Of a stretch of DNA of 53,571 nt, positions 48,265-53,571 are shown piece by piece (position 1 is the first letter of the stretch; every line of letters begins with the position of its first letter). The notes below the pieces were generated by a model. It was given only the letters and a program-made list of their open reading frames with translations. It made no database searches and had not been told where the DNA came from. The position numbers were made by a program, and so were the translations under genes. Origin of the DNA: Priapulus caudatus (taxonomy: Eukaryota; Priapulida; Priapulimorpha; Priapulimorphida; Priapulidae); contig NW_014578594.1 of NCBI RefSeq assembly GCF_000485595.1, forward strand, positions 2,501 to 56,071, given 5' to 3'.

Positions 48265-48910
48265 CAGAGACTCCCCTACTTACGAACAGGTTCGGTTCCG
48301 AGCGGTCGTTCGTAAGTCGATTTGTTCGTAAGTCGAACATATATACGTACGTATACAGTATTGTACAGTAGTGTAGTATATGTACCAGGGTTTCTTATAC
48401 ATAAGAGGCACAGTGGCGCACAGCCGCTGTCAAATTTAACATCGCCGTTGTGAAAATGCTCCTGTATTTATTTACCCGCCGTTGTCAAAATAGTGTCAAC
48501 CCAAAAATAAATAGATCACCACGTGCTTCTGGCATATTTAGATTGCCATGTGCGTTTATTGAGTCATGTGACGCGGGGTCTACACTTTTCCTACGGCCTA
48601 CGGCACGCTTTATCCTTATCCTTGAATCCATCATGCGCGTTTTTTCTCAAACCTCCCCAAAGGCCATTACCTCCTTTGTCTCATTATCCCTCAAAAGAAA
48701 CCCTGTGTACGTGTGAACATCGAGTAACCTAGAAGTGTACATAGTGTAAACATATACGTGAACACAGGAGTTGGCGAAAGTCAAAATCAGGGGGGCAATT
48801 GTGTCTTTTTATTCACCAATATTGACATTGTACACTAATGGACTTCAGGGCAAATTGTTCGTATCATCGAAAGTTCGTAACTCGAATGTTCGTAAGTCGG
48901 GGAGTCTCTG
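48265..48910. mobile_element. 646-bp MITE with TA target duplication (Tc1/mariner-pogo type)
   Basis: Ends CAGAGACTCCCC...ACTTACGAAC and, inverted, GTTCGTAAGTCGGGGAGTCT, with TA directly flanking both sides (48263-48264, 48911-48912). Subterminal GTTCGTAAGTCGA repeats resemble pogo/Tigger-type ends (established family feature). No transposase frame is present. It interrupts the third copy of a tandem repeat, so the empty site can be read from copies one and two. It lies about 90 bp past the GEMIN2 stop. Confidence 0.85.
48808..48813 (-). terminator. Candidate poly(A) signal of GEMIN2 inside a transposon
   Basis: AATAAA on the - strand about 185 nt after the GEMIN2 stop. It lies within the TA-flanked MITE at 48265-48910, so the mobile element may supply the 3' end. 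Another AATAAA-type match is near 48464. No transcript evidence is available here. Confidence 0.35.
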
Positions 48911-48997
48911 TAGTAGGTTACAATGAATACCTATGTTTACTGCGACAGGCGTGCAAATGGCATCACCTACGGTGGCAGGTAGAAGCTGCCTGTGAAG

Positions 48998-51986
48998 TCA
49001 CTCATCTAACATATCTCCTTGGTCGAAATATCTCGCCACGAGACACAGTAGCAGATTCAGAGCTGCTAGGTGTGGATGGCTGGGTGTGTCCTGCGATGAA
49101 AGCAATGAATACACAATAGAAAACACCACCGGAATCATTATATGTTATAACGTTTGTACAACACATGAACATCTTTGTGCTATCAAGAGTTCATGCTTAT
49201 GATACATGATAGGCTGCTTAGGATGTTAGGCCGTCTGAAGCATAAATTCATCCCAATTTTTAAATGTTGCTTGACAATAGCAGTGTAATTTGGGCTGTGA
49301 TAGTAAAGGAGCGTGACGGGTAGTGAGCTCACCAGTGTGGCCCGGAGACTGGAGCAAAGGCGAGCGAGGATGCGTAGTGAGTGACACGACTCCGGGTTTA
49401 GCGGTTTCTCCAGACATGCTAGCAACGCGTACAGCCACTGACCCTGAATCACAGCGCGAATGCACGATTACACACGCAGCACGATACAACTACAACACCT
49501 ACAAATTACACATTGCCACAATGGTTACAGCATCAACATGATTAAACGTAATTAATACGATACTTACAGCACTGACACAATACATACAGCATTGACACAA
49601 TTACACAGTGACACTGTAGTTACAGCATTGATACAATAACACGGTGACACAAGAAATAGCACAGCATCCAATCCAATCCAATTCCAGCTTTTACACATGC
49701 ATTCACTTTAAACAAAATTGACACAGGCTGAAATCATCTCCCTGGCAGAAGCCTCTAAGAAAAAATAGAAGACAACCACAACGAATATAAAGATGAAAAA
49801 GACGAGGAAGGAGAAAAATGAACGTCAGAGGACGTTTTCTAGTGTTCACTGTAAGAGTACATTCACTAGCAATACCTGTGGGTGTGAGAAGCCAGATTCC
49901 CGGAACCAGTTGATGTGGTTGTAAAGCAGTTCATCCACCGTCGGCTGAAAATTAAGAATGCATAGAAATAACATAAATATATTATATTAAATGCATACTC
50001 GTCTATTTTCTTTTCTTTTTTGTATGTACAACATTTGAGTTACATAGAATTGAATCGAGTTGTCTCGGAGAATACTGATGTAGTAACGATCGATTACACG
50101 ATGGTTACGACTCATTCACATCTCTTCCCTTAATAATGAAGAAAATTGAGGACACAAATACCTGATCCAATGCCAGCATAACACTCAGCAATGGGTTTGT
50201 GGGCTGCCTTAACGACGTCTCCATATCGATGTCCTTAAAACCTGCTAGGTGGAGTTGATTGTGGCCAAAACATAGCTGGTACCAGCCAAATTCATCTGCT
50301 GCATCTGGCTTCAAGAAATCGACTAGTTTTAGCTCATGCTAAATTATTACTTAACACACAAGCGGCACTATGAAATATGAAGTGTAACATGCACGATATT
50401 ATAGAATGGATAATATTATCTGAACTGTTATTAGAGTTATAATATGTATATTATTATTATTATTATTTTATACTACGATTAAAAGTAGATCACAAGTAAA
50501 CAAGCGAGTAATATATTGATATCTTACTAGTTCTTCTCTCCTCTTTGTGATTTTTCCTTTGTCTTTGCTAATTCTAAACTGAAGCAGCTTCTGAAACATA
50601 GAAAATGTGTTGAATAACTTTGTTAAATGTTTACCTATATTCAGGGATGAATCACAACGTCTGTTTGTCTTCACTCCTGACATAACAAACTATATGTTTG
50701 TTACAACAACAGTATGACACACATACATATAGTTTAAATATCTTAATGCAATGGAAATAAAATTGATCTAAAAATACTCAGTTTGCTAAGGTCGTTACCG
50801 TATCTTGCCGCCATTAACTGAAGCACGCGTATTGAGTTTAGTATTACCTGCCTCAGATGAGAAAATTCTGCCACCTGTACCTGCTGCCACCTCAGTGAAG
50901 GAGCATATCCCATAGGTGCGGGCTGGCACCCATTTGTCTGAAATGTGTTCAGATGTAAAATATGAAATGATTCAGAACAGCTAGACAGAGTGTGATGTTG
51001 ATGGAGATGGGTACCCGATCTCATATGAATGTACATATCTTATGCTGCGTTTACACTATCGATTTTTGTCAGCAAATCGTACCGATTTCAATTGCATTCC
51101 AACACAATCGGCTGAAATTCGATTGTGTTGGAGTCGGAGTCAGGCCGAGTTGGCGTTCTATTTCTCCAACTCGGCGACTTGACTCCGACTCCGACTCCAA
51201 CCCAATCGAATTTCAGCCGAGTGTGTTGGAATGCACTTTAAATCGATACGATTTGCTGACAAAAATCGATAGTGTAAACGCAGCATTAAACTACCTGTGT
51301 GCCAATTTTTATGCTTTTGTTGAAAAGTGCACAATTATATCCCTTATCCGCTGTACTACAAGTACTACATCTGCAATACACCTTCGGAAGGTGTGGGAAA
51401 ATAAATAACATGAACATTTGCGATAAACATCAAATCACAATTTCAGTTTGATGTGTTGATTAATGTTCTAATTAAATTCAGATCAGTTTAAGTTTCTGAT
51501 TTTCGCACATGTTGATCCAAGAGTGAGTGCTGAGCGAGTAAAACTGATATGACATTCTAGATATATTGGTTTAAACTTACACTAATAACTTTGACTGTTT
51601 GTTTGCAATGGAACGGTGATACGTCTAGGTCAGCAACAACTATGTCTGGACATGTACTAGCTTCTTTCCTGAAAATACGTAATATACAAATTGTGTTTTT
51701 CCGAATGCGAGCAGAAATGCGTGAGAATTTCTTATTCCAGACTTTCACGGAAACCCCTAACAGACATTTGCGTGAATACCTGCATTATACAAACGTAACC
51801 TTAAATATGCAACACTAACAATGACTAAGAAAGACTGACAACACTCAACAGGAAGTCACTAGCACCCATTACTAACTGTATATAGCTATACCTCACTCTG
51901 CGTAAGTACTCTAGTCCTGTAGTTGGCAATTTGTCGTTGGTGACGTCTTCATCGCTAACATAAAATGCTGGCTGAATCGAATCCAT
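48998..51986 (-). CDS. GEMIN2: Gem-associated protein 2 (SMN complex), 8 exons
   Basis: GEMIN2 binds SMN and holds Sm proteins during spliceosomal snRNP assembly (family knowledge). Exons in transcription order: 51986-51892, 51668-51581, 50937-50848, 50590-50528, 50338-50162, 49944-49876, 49443-49333, 49090-48998. The total is 786 nt, 261 residues plus stop (human 280), with GT-AG introns and matching phases. Diagnostic blocks are [83 protein letters not shown] and [17 protein letters not shown]. Exon 4 ([13 protein letters not shown], then a RREEL end) and the first residues of exon 5 ([10 protein letters not shown]) are the least conserved, so their acceptors are less certain. The gene is convergent with TBC1D30, with 2.9 kb between the stops. 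Confidence 0.95.
49540..49670 (+). repeat. Degenerate ACAGCATTGACACAAT repeat in the last GEMIN2 intron region
   Basis: About six irregular units of 18-25 bp, upstream (GEMIN2 sense) of exon 7, followed by a CCAATCCAATCCAATT run. Confidence 0.65.
51043..51285. mobile_element. 243-bp fold-back MITE with TTA target duplication (PIF/Harbinger type)
   Basis: Almost the whole element is a palindrome. The arms run from TGCTGCGTTTACACTATCGA to its inverse and continue through CAGCAAATCG and GATTGTGTTGGAGTCGGAGT. TTA flanks both ends (51040-51042, 51286-51288). There is no coding capacity. It lies in the second GEMIN2 intron. Confidence 0.85.
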
Positions 51987-52127
51987 CGCTGCGGTGTTCT
52001 GCCTGGTGGAATAAACATTTTGTTACATTATCGTATTTTAATAAATAATGCATCGATAGTTGCAACTTGTAGTAAATGATGATGAGCGGGTGACTGGCAG
52101 TTCCAACCTACCGTACCCACATGACCG

Positions 52128-52770
52128 CAGGGCCGGACGCGAATTTTTTTTCCCTACATGTTATATCCATTGGGCTCCTCTAATTGGCTGCTTTAATTTG
52201 ACCACACCATAGATAGTGTTTGGGATACCATAGATAGTATATAAGCCGATTCGGTTTATAGTTAGTGTTAGGATTTTTGCATCATTCCTTGATATACGGA
52301 AAGTCTGATGCGGAAGTTGATATGCGTATATCAAGCCCAATGGATATAACGTGTAGGGGAAAAAAATTCGCGGGCCGGACTGGGAAAATCATTCAGGCCG
52401 GGAAATATAGCCCCTGTCAGGCCACTTTTTAAGCATGGGGGGGGTCTGGGGGTCCAGGGACTCCCCCCCCCCAGGGAAATTTTTGTTACAAAGGCTTCAT
52501 TCCATGCATTCTGGTGAATTTTAGTGCATGTGAATCGCAAACTAATGAGCCAACAACTGCATGTACGCAAACTACGTTTGGATTATGGCCGGTATAGCAG
52601 AAGCTGCGGAACGATTTTTTAAGTGGAGGTGCTCAATTTGTTACGCTCCACAGTGGCTGCTCCAGGATTTCAAGGAGGGTGGTGCGAAAGAGGTGGGGGG
52701 TATGGGGGTCCTCCCCCAGAAAATTTTGAAAATGTAGATCGTAGAAGATCGTATAGAAATGGCCTGCAGG
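52128..52770. mobile_element. Probable older repeat element that hosts the 9-bp-TSD MITE
   Basis: The sequence around the inserted MITE starts CAGGGCCGGACTGGGA, a common hAT-type end. It contains two GGGGGTC/CTCCCCC-rich blocks followed by AAATTTT (52436-52483 and 52695-52728). The right end is not defined: no inverse CCGGCCCTG is visible. Nested insertion is the simplest reading. Confidence 0.3.
52139..52371. mobile_element. 233-bp MITE with a perfect 9-bp target duplication (Mutator-like)
   Basis: Inverted ends of about 40 bp: GCGAATTTTTTTTCCCTACA and its near-inverse, continuing through TTATATCCATTGGGCT. The 9-bp direct repeat GGGCCGGAC flanks it at 52130-52138 and 52372-52380. A 9-bp duplication with long inverted repeats suggests the Mutator group. 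It sits about 150 bp upstream of the GEMIN2 start, where it could affect the promoter. Confidence 0.8.
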
Positions 52771-52820
52771 CGGCCTGGCCACGGATTTAAAAAATATATA
52801 TATATGTACATATATATATA

Positions 52821-52920
52821 TATATCAGGAGTAGATAATAGGGAATTATCTACTATCCTATTATCTACTCCTACTAATCCTATCTAATCCTACTAATCCC
52901 TATTATCTACTCCTGATATA
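52821..52920. repeat. Perfect 24-bp inverted repeat with short loop
   Basis: 52821-52844 (TATATCAGGAGTAGATAATA plus GGGA) is exactly complementary to 52897-52920. The 52-bp loop repeats TATCTACTCCTACTAATCC-type units. It could be a tiny MITE or a hairpin. It is preceded by a (TA)n run. Confidence 0.7.
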
Positions 52921-53347
52921 ACCACCACAAACATTGGATTGCCTCAGGGAAACTGCGTCAGTGCCTTAATGCTCATTTTTTACCTAGCGCGTGCTCTAAG
53001 CTTAAAAGATGAAAACAACGAAAATGAACACAACTACTGTAAACCTCATCATAATTAACCAGTCTACATAACACCACCATCACCTGATCACACATACAGC
53101 CAACAAGAACAGACACCTCACTTCACCTCAGAACAACAATACACTGATGGACATTGGATGGATAACCACTAACTGCAACACCGTCAACACCATCAAAACT
53201 CAGATGCCAGCTAAACCTAGAAACCAATGAAGGAAAAACAGAATATCACCTGATCAGAACAAACGGCCGTGATGACTGAAAAATTTGCAAATAGTTAGGA
53301 TCGAAAATTAACACAGAAGAAGATATTAAAAGAAGAAAGATCCTAGC

Positions 53348-53571
53348 TACTAGAGCTGTAACGATCCACGGAAATCGAATCGAATCGCGATTCTCTTCCC
53401 TCGATCCGATCCTCGATACTTTTTCCTGTATTTTCGATCCGATCCAACCCGCTAGTACTTCATACTGTGTGCATCGGCCGAAGCGTGTATGAGACGCCCG
53501 CTCTGATTGGTCAATAGTCCTAACTTGCCAGTCAGCTAATCAGCGGCTACAGCACATCGCTAATATGTTTG
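53348..53571 (+). mobile_element. Possible start of a hAT-type element, cut by the window end
   Basis: TAGAGCTGTAACGATCCACG followed by repeated TCGAATCG/CGATCCGATCC motifs resembles the ends of a hAT subgroup. The other end is outside the window, so this rests on the end motif only. Confidence 0.35.

Larger units (their letters stand above)
47519..49000 (+). repeat. Tandem repeat of about 340 bp between TBC1D30 and GEMIN2
   Basis: Units start near TTGTCTGGTGAGTTAACAAT (47526), at 47872 and, partially, at 48210; they share TAAGGTTCGTCTA, CAGATTCC and CACCTACAGTTACTG. The third unit is split by the MITE at 48265-48910 and resumes at 48911. A 108-codon frame at 47526-47852 is not kept in unit 2, so I do not call a gene. 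Bases 46700-47500 are AT-rich with nothing recognised. Confidence 0.8.

Overview
The window is nuclear DNA from an animal, most likely an invertebrate. It has spliced protein genes with GT-AG introns and conserved intron phases, GC-rich exons in AT-rich introns, abundant microsatellites and several short inverted-repeat transposons (MITEs). I cannot name the species. No bacterial, viral or organellar genes are visible.

The right third (about 37.0-53.6 kb) is clean sequence with two convergent genes. TBC1D30 (+ strand) encodes a Rab-GTPase-activating protein with a TBC domain. Its ten exons from 38,533 to 46,117 join in frame into a 743-residue protein that keeps the arginine and glutamine fingers. 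GEMIN2 (- strand), a core subunit of the SMN complex, has eight exons from 51,986 to 48,998 that join in frame into 261 residues. Five or more non-autonomous DNA transposons lie in the introns and flanks of these genes. Those with readable target-site duplications (TSDs) differ: TA, TTA and 9 bp.

The left two thirds (1-37.0 kb) is a tangle of direct and inverted copies of the same material. It holds the 5' exons of the long TBC1D30 isoform: exon X, an acidic/polyQ N-terminus (5 copies); exon Y, beginning DSFDSDGYS (3 copies); a possible exon Z (3 copies); and a coiled-coil exon whose consensus ends [15 protein letters not shown] (3 copies). It also holds a two-exon LicD/fukutin-type transferase gene on the - strand (exon 1 14,930-14,519; exon 2 2,215-1,536) and an inverted, damaged copy of its exon 2. 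Spacers are CT/AG, TG/CA, ATCT and AT microsatellites and a degenerate TTAGGG-containing 34-bp minisatellite.

The copies differ mostly by private one-base insertions and deletions, in exons and introns alike. Three successive fold-backs surround the same forward block, and two gaps are exactly 25 N. I infer that much of 1-37 kb is uncorrected long-read gap-fill, or reads that fold back on themselves, over a locus with real low-complexity tracts. A genuine palindromic amplification is not excluded. Where three copies can be compared, their consensus restores an open frame that none of the copies has on its own.

How the parts fit together: exon X, exon Y and the coiled-coil exon form the N-terminus of a long TBC1D30. 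The exon at 38,533, with a GC-rich NRF-1-motif region about 1.3 kb upstream, gives an alternative short N-terminus that splices in the same phase onto the shared TBC core. I found no convincing new biological system. The strongest leads are the two-promoter TBC1D30 structure, the altered metal motif in the LicD-type protein, the duplicated stop-codon segment in the TBC1D30 3' UTR, and the set of MITEs.
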